Positions 11,293-25,044 of a DNA stretch of 64,000 nucleotides are shown piece by piece. The stretch comes from Serinus canaria (taxonomy: Eukaryota; Chordata; Aves; Passeriformes; Fringillidae). The stretch lies in contig NC_066322.1 of assembly GCF_022539315.1 (NCBI RefSeq), forward strand, positions 15,944,765 to 16,008,764, in the 5' to 3' direction. A program made the position numbers and the translations under genes. Numbering within the stretch: position 1 is the stretch's first letter; each line of letters begins with the position of its first letter. The notes under the pieces are model-generated. The model did not search any database. It was not told where the DNA came from and saw only the letters and a list, made by a program, of their open reading frames with translations.

Positions 11293-11630
11293 GAGATTTT
11301 GTAGGCAAATGTCCTCCAGCAAAGCCCAAATTGTGTTTTTTAACATTTATGAATTGGTTTGTGCAAATAATTGATTATGCTTTCAAGCAATGAAATGAAA
11401 CTTAAGGGAGGAAAAACCCCCACGATCAGATCAATCTGAAATAATATTTTCTGGTTTTCTTTGCTGAAACTAAAACAAATCCCATACATTTTGCAGTGAG
11501 GGAAATGCTTTGTTTCATCCAAAATGTTTTATTTCAGGCACTTGCAACAGAAAGAAAAAAAATCCTCTAAGATATAAGAGGTTGGATTCACCACAGCTGC
11601 TGTCATTCCCTTCTTATCCCCTAACCCAGT

Positions 11631-11745
11631 AATTAGGGCAGTGACCCAGGATGTGGGAGATCCATGTTCAATCCCTTTTACTGCCTGGAGGGATTTGAAC
11701 CTCCATCTCTCTGTCTCCAAGGAGAGTTTTAGAGCCACAGTGCTG
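11631..11745. repeat. Candidate old interspersed repeat with tRNA-like B box
   Basis: The stretch includes GGGATTTGAACCTCC (about 11691-11705), which resembles a pol III B box in reverse, and GTTCAATCCC (11668-11677), which resembles one in forward orientation. I recall similar GGGATTTGAACC-containing dispersed repeats in sauropsid genomes but cannot name the family. No folded tRNA is visible. Confidence 0.3.
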
Positions 11746-14440
11746 GAGGGGCCCTTCCCTGCTGTCTCCTTTCTTGTCCCTCCTGCACAGGTGTTCAGCA
11801 TGGCAGGACACTGTGTCCCCTCACCTGGCTGCAGCCCAGCTCCCACAGCCTGCCCTCACTGCCTGCCCTGTGCCAGCTGGAGGAGTTTCAGAGGGTCAGA
11901 CTGCTCACAGCTACACCACACCAAAAAGTTTAAGGTGCACCCCTAACCAGAGCTCTGAGGTGATCCTAAATCTGGGCATCAGTGCTGTAAGGCAGGATGT
12001 GAATCCTTCCTTGTTCCACACCATAATACCAGGGCCTTCCCTCAGTAAATGAGAAATAAGCTAGTATTCAAAAAATTAAAAATAGATTGTTGACATCAAT
12101 ATCATATTCCTCTAAGCCTAAATCTCTTCCCACATTTCTAATCACACTTTGCTACTATTTCAATTACTGACCTAATGAATTTTTTTTCTATTATTGCAAA
12201 TTGCCCATGATGTTAGGAAGGACTAACCTTAGAAGACTTCAGTAATGTGAACTGATTACTTTCTTGCCATCTTTTCTTGTACCTTTTAACCACAATTAGC
12301 TCCATAAGCAGCTTACACTCACCCAGAAATTAGTTGTAGAGTATTGAGTAAAGAACTGAACACATGAAACATTCAGCTTTATGCCCATCTTTGCTGGGAA
12401 GCTTTGCACATAGTTCACATGCATCATTTTCATGTCACCAGTGAGATCAGCTGAAATTCTTTAATTAGGAAAATTTGGCACCTCAATGCCACAATTTTGC
12501 TAATTTTTAAATTAGAATAATTTTAAGAATGGTATTTTAAAATATTTTCTACTATGTATTTCTATTGAAAAGATTATCCTCCTTTATTTGGGTTTTGCTC
12601 TTTTGTTTCCAGAAGATAGATGAATTATCTGGCACATCTTAGGAGCAGACGTTGATTGCTGAGAAGCCTGTAATTTCTTGGTATTTGATAACCTTTTATT
12701 AGGGCTGACCTCTGGGGACTCTCCAGACAAGTGGCCACACAAAGTCACAGTTAGAGAAGAGGATTCACCCATCCAAGTGTGAGAAGGACTCCTTTGTAAT
12801 GAACATTAAAAAAACCCCTCTACTTTCATCTTGCTGTAAGAGCCTCTAGCACAGCATATTTACAGAATAATAAAACAGAGCTCCAGGCCTTTTCTTCTCA
12901 TACATCACTAACAGGATTCTCATACCACACTCACATGCTCTGTGCACTGTAGAGTTTATTGCATCTCGCTTCTCATGGCAAATAGTCTCAAATACAGTAA
13001 ATGAAATCAATCTTCTGCTACTGTTCTCACACAAGAATTAAACCAGGGCACAAAACTGGCTGAGAATATCCCTGTGACAACCTCTGTCCCCTCCCCCTCT
13101 GTGAGTTACCCAGTCCTACCAATGCACGCCTGCTTGCGTGACTCATTTATTGCAGCCTAGAACAAACCATTATAAGATTGCTATTTATTCATGCTATGAA
13201 GAAGAAACTTCAAATGAAATCCCTGGTATCAAAAGCTATCCAGATACAAAGCTAAGATGCTTCCCCTATCAAAGGGCCAATGCTCTAAAGAGACAGGAGG
13301 TAGGAGGAAGGAGCAGGGTGTTTTCAAGTGCAGTCATCAGAGCCAGCTGTGTGCACAAATAAAGGGAAACCACTGCTCCCAGAATTAACGTTTTCTCTCC
13401 TTTTGCACTGATTTTAGAAATTATAAAAATCTGTGGAGTTACTAGAATTAGAAATGAAAATAGTGAATGAATGGCTTGTTCTGGGGAAAAGCATGAATCA
13501 CAATCCATCGAGGTAAACTCAGACTTTCATCTCAAAAGTAAGAAACATCTGGGATTTTTATAACCACATACATTGGTGGGAAAATGCTGTTGAAAATTAT
13601 TTGCATCTGATGTGCACGTGTGAATGGGTGTGTCAGTGTATATATATATTCTCATTGTTTCATTTAAACTTTATATCAATCAAAAATATATTGAATGTTA
13701 CAGAAAAATAACAGTATTTATTCTCATGGTAATTTTAATCTGAGTTTGTACAAGAGAGGAAAAACCCAAAGTCTCATGTTATTTTGGCCCATAAAGAGGG
13801 GGTGGTTTTTTGTAATGAAGGTTCAGAGAGGCTGTAAGCACTAAAGGAAGTCACTGCTCAGGCACCCTCAAGCCCAGAGATGTAGCCCTGGCCTGCAGAC
13901 AGCCAAAGCCCAGATTGAGGAGGGTGCAGCACCCGTCTGTCACCACAAACCTACAGCCCCTGCCTTCTCTGGTCTGCCCCAAAACCAGGGAACAGTTACC
14001 TGCCCTCAGCTCTGGCTCTCCTGAGTCCTCTCCAGTGGGGAGAAGCAAGGGCACCAGGGGTCAGGGCACAGATTTGGAGGAGTGCTGCTGCCTGTGCCCA
14101 CCCCCGCCCAGGAATGCTGGGCAGAGCTCCTGCAGCAGGGCTGGTGCTCCATTGCAAGCTTCCCTAGCAAATAGATTGAAAAGGGAAGGAAAGCCCCTCT
14201 TACTCTGCTCTCTTATGTCTCCATCCATTGGCTCAAATACAGTTTGGAAGTGATTCAGGATCATGGCCCAGGAGTCCATCCACAGAATGATGGGCAGTGC
14301 ATCAGTGTGATCCTACTGCCCTCCTGCTCTGCAGAGAAGTGTGAAATTATAGTACCTTCACTGGCTACTGACAATCCCTGCCAGGAACACCCCTATTCCT
14401 AAGCAGTACAGGGCACTTTCAATTTAGTCTCACTTGGAGC
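11746..14440. other. Intergenic, no gene recognised
   Basis: Unique, mostly AT-rich sequence with an isolated TAATTA at 12462 and an octamer ATTTGCAT near 13599. Short TA-rich run near 13639-13650. ORFs are short and domain-free. Confidence 0.5.
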
Positions 14441-15110
14441 ATCAGATGCTCTAATTACATCATCCTGGTCTTCTATAAGGAGTTTCAGATGAACAAATGC
14501 CATATCTGTAACAGTGACAAGTACTGTTTTTAACCACATCCACAATGGTTTTGTTTCAAAGCTCAAGAATCCTTTCCCAGCAGACCCATTTTATGTTTTT
14601 ATATGACCCAGGGTCTCAGTGAGGAACTCCTGAGATACATCCACTTGGATCTGTTTACCAAAAGTTGAAGGCACATAAGGCTATGAACATTTCTTGCCCA
14701 TCTGCTCCATAAATTTTTTTGTAAGGCTTACTGCAGAATGCAGTAAATGAGTTTTAGGCAGCCAGCTTCAGCTGCTGCTTTCCATTTTTGCTGCATTTGT
14801 TGCTCAGCAGGCTGCAGGTAAAGCCCATACCTGCATCAGCCTGCTTGATACGATATCTGTCCCAGTGAAACTCTTAGATCCAGTATCCAAATTACTGTAC
14901 CTGCATCATCTCTTAATTAGTCATCTACCCTGGTTATATACAGCTGCTGGAAATGACCCTGAGCTCTGTAAGTTATTTTATTAGAATATTATAGAAAACA
15001 GATGTTTCCCCCCTAATCCTGATGACATGTTTAAACACAGCCTGGGACAATTAGAAATATAATGCCCTGGAGACTAATTATCCATCACTGACAATTTTCC
15101 AGATTATCCT
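14441..15110. promoter_or_regulatory. Candidate homeodomain-rich noncoding element
   Basis: TAATTA at 14452, 14914 and 15075 and CAATTAG near 15047, in non-repetitive sequence. Same site type as 7310-7745, so possibly another element of the same regulatory domain. Weak evidence. Confidence 0.3.
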
Positions 15111-15740
15111 TTTTTGTTTTCACATTTGATACTTTTGTCATTACCTACCTCCATCCTCTTAGAGTGTAAAGAACACTTCTGAAAAGCAGTTCTCTCCCAC
15201 ATTGCTTCAACAACAGCAGCAATTACATCCAACCTGATGAGAAATAAACCTGTTCAGAAATAATGGATCAACTTAATTTAAATATTCAAATTAAAAATAT
15301 ATAATTTACAGAAACTGTTTATGTAATAGTTTTTTCTATTAAATATCAGTTTACACGTTTACTTTACAGAATAATTTTAACTAACAAAACTGTGTGGTCC
15401 AAGTAGAGTCCTACAAATAAGGCAACAATTCTGCCTCTCTATGACATGCAAGGAAAAAATGCCAATTTTTTACATTGTGCAATCAGAAGGAGAGAGATGT
15501 AAGGAGACAATTCCCTTCAGAGCCAAGACAAGAGCTGACAAGAAAAGCAGAGAGAGAAGTGACTGAGATCGATTCTCAAAAAAGTTATTTCCTGGGAGGA
15601 ACACAGAGCATCTTGGGCTGGGACTTCAGAAATGGGAGCTGCCCTGCCTTCTGCTGGTGACAGCCTCTGGGGACCAGTGACAATTAATCCATGACGCTTT
15701 CAAGGACAGAAACAGGCACCCACCCCAGACTTGGGAGCAC
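15111..15740. other. Intergenic, nothing recognised
   Basis: AT-rich unique sequence with one domain-free 61-codon ORF. Confidence 0.5.
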
Positions 15741-15743
15741 ACA

Positions 15744-15827
15744 GTAGATGGCACAGGGTATGTAGATGGCACAGGGTGTGTAGAGTGCCGTGTCCCCGTG
15801 GTGCCGTGTCCCCGTGGGTCCCCGCGG
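15744..15827. repeat. Compound minisatellite (18-bp and 16-bp units)
   Basis: Two copies of an 18-bp unit beginning GTAGATGGCACAGGG (15744-15761, 15762-15779), then a partial third unit, then two exact copies of TGCCGTGTCCCCGTGG (15786-15801, 15802-15817) and a partial GTCCCCGCGG. GC content rises sharply across the array. Confidence 0.85.
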
Positions 15828-15929
15828 TGCCGGGGCAGAGCCCCCCGTGCAGGAGCACGGCTCTGCGGGGAGGCTGCCCCACTCTGCTCGGGGACCAGGC
15901 TGTCACTGAATGCAGCTCCGTCACGGTAT

Positions 15930-16130
15930 TTAAATCACATTAAAGCTTGCTTTTATTACATATCCCCTTGTGATTTGGCCTGGCTACATTCTAATTACCA
16001 GCCTTGCTGCAGCACACGTGGGTTCCACTGCTCGCTCCTCCTCCTGTTTTATGGTAAATGGCTTATCTTGCACAATCCTAATGAAAATATTGCAGTGAGA
16101 TAACTCTCTCCTTCCATCTTGCAGTTCCCA
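15930..16130. promoter_or_regulatory. Candidate noncoding regulatory element
   Basis: Unique sequence with TAATTA at 15992, an E-box CACGTG at 16015-16020 and a TAATGAAAATATTGCAGTG stretch near 16079. Possible enhancer of the neighbouring homeobox locus; no direct evidence. Confidence 0.28.
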
Positions 16131-17595
16131 CTCTAAAGTGTAAAATGTTTTCTGTCGGGGAGAGACCACAAAATATTCAGGGTTCCATGAACTTTTAGAA
16201 ATAGCAGATACATCTGTTAAGGCTCCTCAAAGTAGTTTAATAACTTTTACTATTCTCTTACATAATGTCTGATCTTGAAGTATCAATACATTTTTCCATA
16301 TCAGATGCTAGCTGCACCTGTTTTTTAAAGATTTGCAAATTCTTCTTTTCTTTTATTATTTTTTTTTAATTTTGCTTTTCTTATACCCCACCTATTAACT
16401 TTTCAAATAAAGTATTTTAAAGGAGATGCATCTCACTAACTTCTCATGACTTACACAGTTTTTTTTCTGAGCAATATTTTTAGCAGTAGGCACAAATCCT
16501 CTCTCCTATTCAATTAGCTCCCAGCTCTAATCAGGTCAGAGATCATGTGAATTTTAATGGAGAACTTAATAATGTCCAGGAAAGCTTAAGAACTGGGATG
16601 TGGTTTCCTCTGGGCCGTCCATAACCACATCCTTGTCCACAGCTCTGCCACCCCCCATTTTCCAATTACAGCACTGACCATACCTAAACAACACAGAGTT
16701 TTTCTACTGCCTTTCTCTTGAGCAAGATCAAAACAATTTTGACTGTTAATCAAGGCAAAGTACCCATATGGTGAAAGGCTACAATTATCCTTGCTATTTC
16801 ATTTGATTTACCACAGTTCCAGATATAGATCCACAGTTCCTGGGTACAGGTCTGGAGATGGGTCTCATTAACCTGCGTGCAGAGACCACCTTCGGGTAGG
16901 GCAGCAGTTCAGATCTGCAGAGTGAAGAGGGCTAAAAATCTCACCTTGGCAAGTCTTCTGGAATTAAGACAGAATTTTAACAAGAACTTTTCCAGTTAAA
17001 AACAACACAACCAACACTTTCCTGAGGGCAGGGGAAAGGAACTGAGAGAGAAAGTACATGCAAGGAAAGCTAAAAAAAAAATTGGGAAAGTGCTCAGGTT
17101 TGCTCTGATAATAAATGAGCTCCCTGTGACAGCAGCAAACAGCAGCTCTGGCTGCGGGCAGCACGTGCTGCTCTTTCCTGGCAGCAGAAACATGAAGCAC
17201 TTGAAGCTCTGAATGCATCTGGTTCAATTTTCTGTAACAGCTCAATTTTTTTTTTGTAATTCCAAACCTGTCAGGCTTTCTCTCTGTGCAACAGCGATAA
17301 CAGCAACAGTAGAACATATTTTCAGCTTTGGTCGAATTCTCAGAGACAAAAAGCTGAAATAAAGCACCTGGATGGTGGGCTGACCCTGCCTGCACAACAG
17401 GTGCCAACAAAAGCTGCTCTGTCACTTCTCAACTGGACATGGGAGAGAAATATAACAAGAGGCTTATGGGTCAGAAGAAGCATTGGGAGAAATCACTCAC
17501 CAATGGGCAAAAGAGACTTAACTCAGGGAAATTAGTTGAATTTATTACCAATTGAATCAGAGTAGCATAGTGAGAAATGAAAAACTAAATCTTAA
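16131..17595. other. Intergenic, nothing firm recognised
   Basis: AT-rich unique sequence with a few CAATTAG and TAATCA strings near 16512-16560 and 16747. A 153-codon minus ORF at 16964-17425 is Leu/Phe/Cys-rich with no domain and is not called. Confidence 0.45.
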
Positions 17596-17599
17596 AACA

Positions 17600-18320
17600 A
17601 CTTCCCCCCACCCGCTATTTCTCCTGGGCTTAACTTTTTCCCCATGAGGACTGCAGTCAGTTCATCACAGGCTGTCTTTGCTTTTTCTCCCTCTGCAGAG
17701 GCAGGACTCCTCACACTCTTACCTGCTCCAGAGTGGAGTCCCTCCCCTGGGAGACAGTTCTCCATGAAATTCTCCATCATGAGTCCTTCCTGTAGTTCTT
17801 CATGAACAGCTCCAGCATAGCTCCTTTAAGGGGTCACAGCCTCCTTCAGGCATTCACTGGATCCAGTGTGGAGTCGTCCAGAGGCTGCAGGTGGAGCTCT
17901 GCTCCATCCCAGACCTCCCCGGGCTGCAGGGGCACAGCTGCCTCCCCATGGTCTTCACCACGGGCTGCAGGGGAATCTGCTCTGGCACCCGGAGCACCTC
18001 CCTCCCCTCCTTCTGCACTGACCTTGGTGTCGGCAGAGTTGTGGCTCTCCCACATTCTCTCTCCTCTCTCTGGCTGAAGTTGTACATGTTATACCCTTGA
18101 ATATGTTATCCCAGACTCACTACCACCATCACTACGGGCTCAGCCTTGGCCAGCAGGGGGTCCATCCTGGAGCCATTCAGTTCTGGCTCTGTGGGACATA
18201 AGGAAAACTTCCAGTGCCTTCTCACAGAAACCACCCCTTGACCCCTCCTGCTACTCAACACAGCACTTAAATTCAAACGCAGCCTTGACTGCTTGTGTAT
18301 GGGGAGCTCTCACAGGCCAT
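17600..18320. mobile_element. Degenerate LTR-like repeat of the avian/passerine type
   Basis: The segment repeats GGGCTGCAGGGG motifs (17922-17933, 17962-17973), continues with CTCCCCTCCTTCTGCACTGA (18002-18021) and later CAGCCTTGGCCAGCAGGGGG, and ends near TTGACTGCTTGTGTATGGGG. I recall this arrangement from a common songbird endogenous-retrovirus LTR family; the exact family name is uncertain. No gag, pol or env ORF flanks it, so it looks like a solo or broken LTR. Borders are approximate. Confidence 0.45.
18150..18162 (+). promoter_or_regulatory. CTCF-like core inside the LTR-like repeat
   Basis: CCAGCAGGGGGTC resembles the CTCF core CCASYAGRKGGC, with T for C near the end. Because it lies in a dispersed repeat, many genomic copies probably carry it; occupancy is unknown. 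Confidence 0.4.
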
Positions 18321-21300
18321 TCAGGCATCTCTCCCAGACCAGGACTCTAGCTCAGTGCCTTGCATCAGACAGTGAGGACTGACATTCTTAATCTGTTAAG
18401 GTAGGAGGGAAGCTTGAAATCTGTAAGACACAGCAAGATTAGCACCTTCCATTTCAGAAGAGGAAAAAGAAGTGCCCACTGTAAATATGGGTACTACAGC
18501 AGCAAGTATCATACACATCTAGATTGTAGACACTCTCCTGTAACATATGCACTGCTTTCAGTTTCTAATGCAGCAAGAAGAAAAGTCTGGGCCATCATAC
18601 AACTTCCACAGGCCAGCACACAACATACACTGCAGCAGGAGCAACTGGGAAGCAGGGCTGACTGCTCCTCCCCACCCTTTATGAACTGGGTGCCAACTGC
18701 TCTTAACAAAGGAAATTACAGAAACCTGTAGGTTGCTGATTTTGCTGCTGGGAGTGGAGAGGGCTGCTTACATCCTTCTTGCACAGTTCTTTAACTAAAT
18801 CTGAAATCCTAGTTAAACTTCCTGAGAATTTGATGCCATCTATCGCATTTATCTTGTGTAAGTAAATGGGCTAAGATTCTGTTCCCCAATGTTTTTAACA
18901 GTTTTTGATAATACCCCTGTTTTGCTTTGCTCAAAGAACCTAGCCAGCTGTGTATTCACAAAAATCATTCAAGCAAGTGCTCCATTTTCTAAATACTTCT
19001 GTGATTTCAGAAAGGCTGTCAGAAAAAAAAAAAAAAAAGGAGAAAAAAAAGAAAAGACAGTAAATTCAGCCCTATGCAGACAAAACAGAAAGGTAACTTA
19101 TGAGTTCAGCTCCCAGCAGCAGTATCAAAGGTTGGTACCATGTAACTTGGGATTTTTGGTTTATGTAACCCAAAATCCCCCTAAAATCTAAACATTTCCT
19201 CCTCCATTTAGGTACAGAGAGCTACTGTCTCTATATAAAATAAATCATAAATCTGGCCAATAGCTATGCTTTTAAGAATACTAAGCAGTACTCTATCTGT
19301 TGTCACAGTAATATAGGACTTTCCTAAAAAGCTTCTTCACTGCAAGCCAGCAGTAAAATAAAGTCCTAAAGAAAAAGAGAGATGAAAAATGAAGACAAAA
19401 CCCCAGATGTGGATATAAGCAAAAACTGAGGAACAGGAAAACAAACCAAGCTGGGAATGAAGATAATGAAAACGGTCAGGTTAGCACCCAGTGAGACGCA
19501 GCTAAGTGCTGCTCCCAGATGGGAACCTGGGCCTGAGGGCAAAGAAATGAGTTTGGGATCCTGCAAGAACACTCACATTCTGGGTCAGGGTCTTCACTCA
19601 TTTATTAGCACTCATAGTCAGCTGCAGTCAGAGAACACTGGGTTTAGCAGTGGAGGTTATTTCAGTGAGAAGAGAATGTTGCAAAATGATGGATGTCAAA
19701 TAGGAAAGGAGAAAATTTTTGGAGGCAATGAATGGCAATGTGTCATGAACAGAACCCGAAAAATCAGATTTCAGTAGCAAATTTGTAACTGAGGCCATAC
19801 ATGGGAAGAAGAGTTAATGTTCTTTTATGACTGGACTAAGTGTCTATTGATTTATAAGCAGCACTTAAAAAGCTTCAGTAAATGTACTCCAGATGGCAAA
19901 GGGAATGGGTACATTTGACTTCCAACATAAGAAATCGGATTTAAAGCCTCTTTTCCGTCACTGCCTATCTCTTTAACAGTTTTGGGTGAAAACTCCTTCC
20001 ATGGCTGTTCCTCTAAGGATAATATTTTCCCTAGGCTCCTCTGTGCCAGGAACCCAAATGCACCCCTGAAGATCTGGAGGCACAGCAAAGGCAGCCATCA
20101 GCTAGATTTCAGGGACTACAAAACAGGTGTCAACCCCAGGCTTATACTGTCTTCTGTTTGTGGTTTCTCTTTCAACCTTTTGTTTTTAGAAGATTTTTTT
20201 CTACTGCTTTTTTATCCAAATAAGGCTGTTTTCTTTTTCCTACTTTCACACAATTAAGTTTTTTCAGGGAAAAGACAGATGAAAGAATTACTTCTTGTCA
20301 GCAAGACTTGTACCTGGGTGACACACAATTCCTTATTTGGTTAAAACACAGACTAATGGTGTTAGACTGCATTCCCTTTATCAGTCTGTTATTTTCCAAA
20401 GCTGTTTTAAAGAGCACAATGGGATTCAGAGCTTCAGCATTTGTTGCTACAGCAGTGCGGACGGATTTGGCCGAGTTTCACAGAGAGATACAAATATGCT
20501 GCTGCTGCTGACTTCAAGATACATAATCAAAGGTTTACCTGTGAAGTTTTCAGTTTCCAATAAACAGATTGTTTAAAAGAGGTAGATAATACTTAGGAAC
20601 ACTTACCACGTAAGCATGTTTCACATTGCAGGTCTCTAATACAAAAGCAGAAGGGTTATCATCACTTGGTACACAAACCTCAGACCTTATGAGTTGAAAG
20701 TGTACTTTTGAGTGAAAACATAGTATAGAAAGCCCAAAAGTGTTGTGATCTATACAACATAAGAGTACAAGCACCTTGGAAGCTTTGAAAAGGCTCCAAG
20801 GCTCCCTTTGTTCCTTAAGTGGACAGTAAGAGTTGGAATTTTGGAACCTCTGGGCTCACAGTTGGTGAGAATGCCATTTGCTTTGGTTTTAATTGCAGTG
20901 AAAAGAGCAATGGGAGCATGGGAGCCGGCATGAGAAAGATCTTTTAGGGCTTTTGTAAAAAAGTTTGCATTTACTTAGAGAAGAACATTCTCACAGGAAT
21001 GCCTTTATTCCTGGCATTATTAATATATGTCTTTATTCCTGGTGGGTTTTTTAGCCAAAATAACTCCATGTCTGTCTACAGGCAATGAGTGCAAACCAGC
21101 CACAGTCAGTGACACACCGCCCAGATCCCTCCAGTGCCATTCTGGCACACTGGAGCCACCTGCACATGAGCTAAGGCAGCCAGGACCACTTCCCTGAGGG
21201 GTAAGCACTGCAGCCAGACACCAGCTACTGGACCACAAGGTTCTTCTACTTGATGGACTGCAGTATTATCAAGCAGTTTTATAAAAAGGCTGTTAGCTGA

Positions 21301-24300
21301 CTTGTGCTCAAATCTTAATAAGGGGAAAGGGCACTGAAGTTAAGAGACTTCTTTATTGCTTTTTAAAAATACAAGTTTATTAGCCTATAGTGCAACTAGA
21401 AATGAAAATGAAGAGTGCCAGAGTTCAGCCTCAGAAAAACATGGAAGAGATCGCCAGCCCTTATTTAAAGCAAACACATCTCTCAACAGTCTCTTATGCT
21501 GTATTTGATCAACCTCTGCATTTTTTTCTTACAGTGTGTGTGAATGGCTGTGGTATGGCAATGAATCCTCTCATGCTGCAGCAGGAGACCACGACTTGCA
21601 GAGCACCAGGCAGACTGGGTTTTTCAGTGTGCTCTGTTCAGGTACCCGTGGCAGACACTGCGCAGCCAAAGCTGCAAGGAAAAACTGCTCTTAACTGGGA
21701 GAGAAGGCAGCAGTGAGACCAGATTGTACAGGGTGAAAAGTGGGCAGATGGGCACAGGTAAGAGCCACTGTCACTTGGGATTCAGCTTCAGATTTGGGTC
21801 CCTGGCTCTGGTGGCACTGCCGGCACCACCGATTTTCACCCTTAGTCTCCACCACTAAAATGTAAATACCCCCTTGGCTCACCTCTCCAAATTTTCAGGG
21901 GGCTACAGCCAGCCAATATGCCCTCTGCATCAACACACAACTGCTCTGGTGGGGGGGAGTTCCCTGGTGAAATGACACGTGCAGTGCAGCTCACCTCCGA
22001 GCAATGGGAAGAACACCAAGAAGCCTGCAGTGTTAGAAAGGAACATTTTATTGCAAGAGATTACAAACCTGGCACTACGGCCAAATGTTTCCATTACATC
22101 ACAATTGCTACCCATGAATCAGGCAACAGCACCTACAAAGCACGGTGGATTGAAATATCAAATCATAATGCAGTCAGCTCTTTAAAGTAAGTACCACCCT
22201 AAAAAGTCTGGAGTTTTCTTTAAACAAACTCAAAACTATATAAATCAATTTTTAAAATATGAGACTGGTGTTTAAATATCCAGGCCACTAACTACTGTTA
22301 CAAAAAGTGGAAAATTCTGTTAACCATAGTGCTGAACTAAACAGGGTTTGTTCACAGCCCATAACCATTTAGTTAAAAGCAAGTCCTTATTATTCACTGC
22401 TAGTATTTCCACATTTGTTCAGCCCAATTTATCTTCTGTAGGTTTTCAGAATCAGGTAGATTTAATGCATAACCCCTCTTTAAAGCACTGCAGGAAACCT
22501 AGAACCATAACTAGCCCAGGAAAAGCATCACAGTCAAAATAACATTGCATCTTCCCATCTCATCCTGTGACACTGACCTTTAGAAACTCTGGGTGCTCTT
22601 CCCTGAGCCCCAGTGTGTAACTCACGTTTCTCCTGTGATCACTTACCTCAAAAAGCTTGCTGATTTCCCTGAGCATGGCTGAGACAGTAGGAATGAGCGC
22701 AGGCCCACAGCCCCAGGACTGGCCGCGCTCGCTCCCCCCCAGCAGCTACGGCACCTACTCAGTCCCCGACCCAGCGGGAGGGGTGAGCACCCATTTCCTG
22801 ACACTGCTGCCTGCAGAGGGCCAGCCCTGAGGAAGAAGTTGGATCTGAGGGCAGAGCTGGACCCCCTCGGCCCCTGGGAGCAGCCCACCTCATCCAGCTC
22901 CCCCAAACCGCAGTCAATGCCCCAACATGTGCTGTCTGCTCGCCCTCATTTTCCATGCCTGAACACACTGCCCCTTGGCAGCAGCTACCAAGGGCACTTT
23001 GACCACCTGCCCAAGGTTCTGCAGAAACACCTTTCCAAGGAATGCAAGCAGTTTTACTTTTTGAAGAGGATTTGGAAATATCACTGGGACTAGGGAATAT
23101 AGGCCATCATCTTATGAAAAGTGTATGGGGGTGGTCTTGTACAAATTTCCTGAGGCTACTACTAAAGAGACCTTTACCAGATACTAGGATAACTTCAGAA
23201 ACAAGTAGGACTGTGATAAAGAACCAAAATCATGCCAACAGAAATCACTGTGCCACTGCAGCTTTTACCCCAAAGTAACCAAAGCCAACCTGAACAACCA
23301 AAGTGGTGTATAGATGAGCAGCTCTGGAAGTCCAGCCCTTTAGCACAGACTGCCACAGAGCCCCTCAAGCCACATAACATCAGACTGGCATCAAAAGGTG
23401 ATCGATTTAATTTACCCTCTTTTAATACATTATCTAGAATTTTGGTAACTCCAGAGAGGGGGATTTATAGTTCCTTGTAGATAATGGTAAAAAATATCTG
23501 TATCTTCGCACAACAGAAACCAGGAAAACAAATAGCCCCACTTGAGGACTAGAGGCTAAGGACAACTAATAGTAGTCTTTTTTTTTTTTTTAAGATTATT
23601 CAGCCTGTATCAACCACATATACAATTAATTTAATGATCAGAAGAGTTCTAAAACTCCTACATATTTTTTGAACTATACCACAAGGATCTGATGCCAGCA
23701 GCGAACACAGCCTGTCACTGAAAACTGTTCTTCATCAATAGAACCTCATTTTGGAAACTGATCAGCCCTAGAGCTCACAGCTCTTCAGACGCAACCTTGC
23801 ATTTTTATTTTAGTATTACATAATTGGGGCTTAATTAATTAAATAGAATTAACTAGGGTTTTAAAAATTATTTTTATGAATCTAGTAAGAGTCTTTTGCT
23901 AACGCAAAATTCTGCACAGTATGGCTTCACCTTACAAGCATTCTTAACAACACTAGATAAATATCATTTGCACTTAATTGATTTTTTCATTTGCTAAACA
24001 GCCATAAAATATGGTGCTCTCACAAGCACCTTTTTTGGTGAGAAGGGTAAACAAGCACTCTATTAAAGCATTATAAACATTCAAGGTGATGTGATCACTT
24101 CCCTCTATTCTGTTTCAACACACTGCTTTAAATCTTCAGTTTTCACATCGTATAAAAAAAGCTCCACAAGTATTCACAAATTCAGAAATTTATAAGTCTG
24201 CAAACACTATTTGTCTGCAATACACTTCAGCTATTCCCAGTTATCTTTTCTAAAATCTCTAAAGTATTTATTCCTCCAGCCTTTAAATGTAATGATGTAG

Positions 24301-25044
24301 ATTTTCCACTTACAAGAGAATAAATTTCAACAAGAAAGCTAAAATTAACTGTATCAATTTGTACAGTTAAACACCTGACACCACTAATTTAATGACAGCC
24401 TTGACAGAGCTAGGATAGCCTTGTCTGAAGCCTCTATCTTGCACAGCTGTGCATTTTTAGCCCATCTATTCTATCAGAACATTAACAAGCCTCGTGTGTT
24501 AACTCTGAACTCTGTGCATCCAGGAAGACAGACATTTATTCATACTTTCCACCAATCAAATGTAATGCATCTGTGAACAATTCAGTTTATTGCAAGTAAA
24601 TATACTTTTACTTAAGATCATGAGAAGATTCTAACCTCAAGCAAGACAAATCAATTCCACAAACTTAATTCACACAATGCAAATAAATGCTTCACATTAT
24701 AGACATTTAGATTTTCTTTAAACCTTTTTATTTAGAGATTTTTCTGGTAAGGAGATATACCATAGGAAAGCAATTTCACTGGCAGTGAGGTATGTATATA
24801 CTCTACCAAAATACTCCTCTTGCTTTAACTGCTTTTAACTTTATTTACATATAAAGAAAATATCAATGCATATCCTTGGCTTAACTACAGTATCTGTTAC
24901 CCTATATGAGTAAAATGAAATGTTACTTGCATACAAAATTGATTTGTAGAGGAATCTAATTTGATTTAAACAAAAAATCATGTTCTGAAGACAGTTTAAA
25001 TGAACAAACACAATTTATCATGACCAAGACACCTGCACCATATT
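18321..25044. other. Intergenic, no gene recognised; downstream of ZNF644
   Basis: Mixed-composition unique sequence becoming strongly AT-rich after about 23500. Simple tracts include an A16 run (19023-19038) and T-rich sequence near 23578-23591. ORFs of up to 112 codons have no recognisable domain. The last part (about 23600-25044) could belong to longer ZNF644 3'UTR isoforms, since several AATAAA hexamers occur there on the minus strand. Confidence 0.45.
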
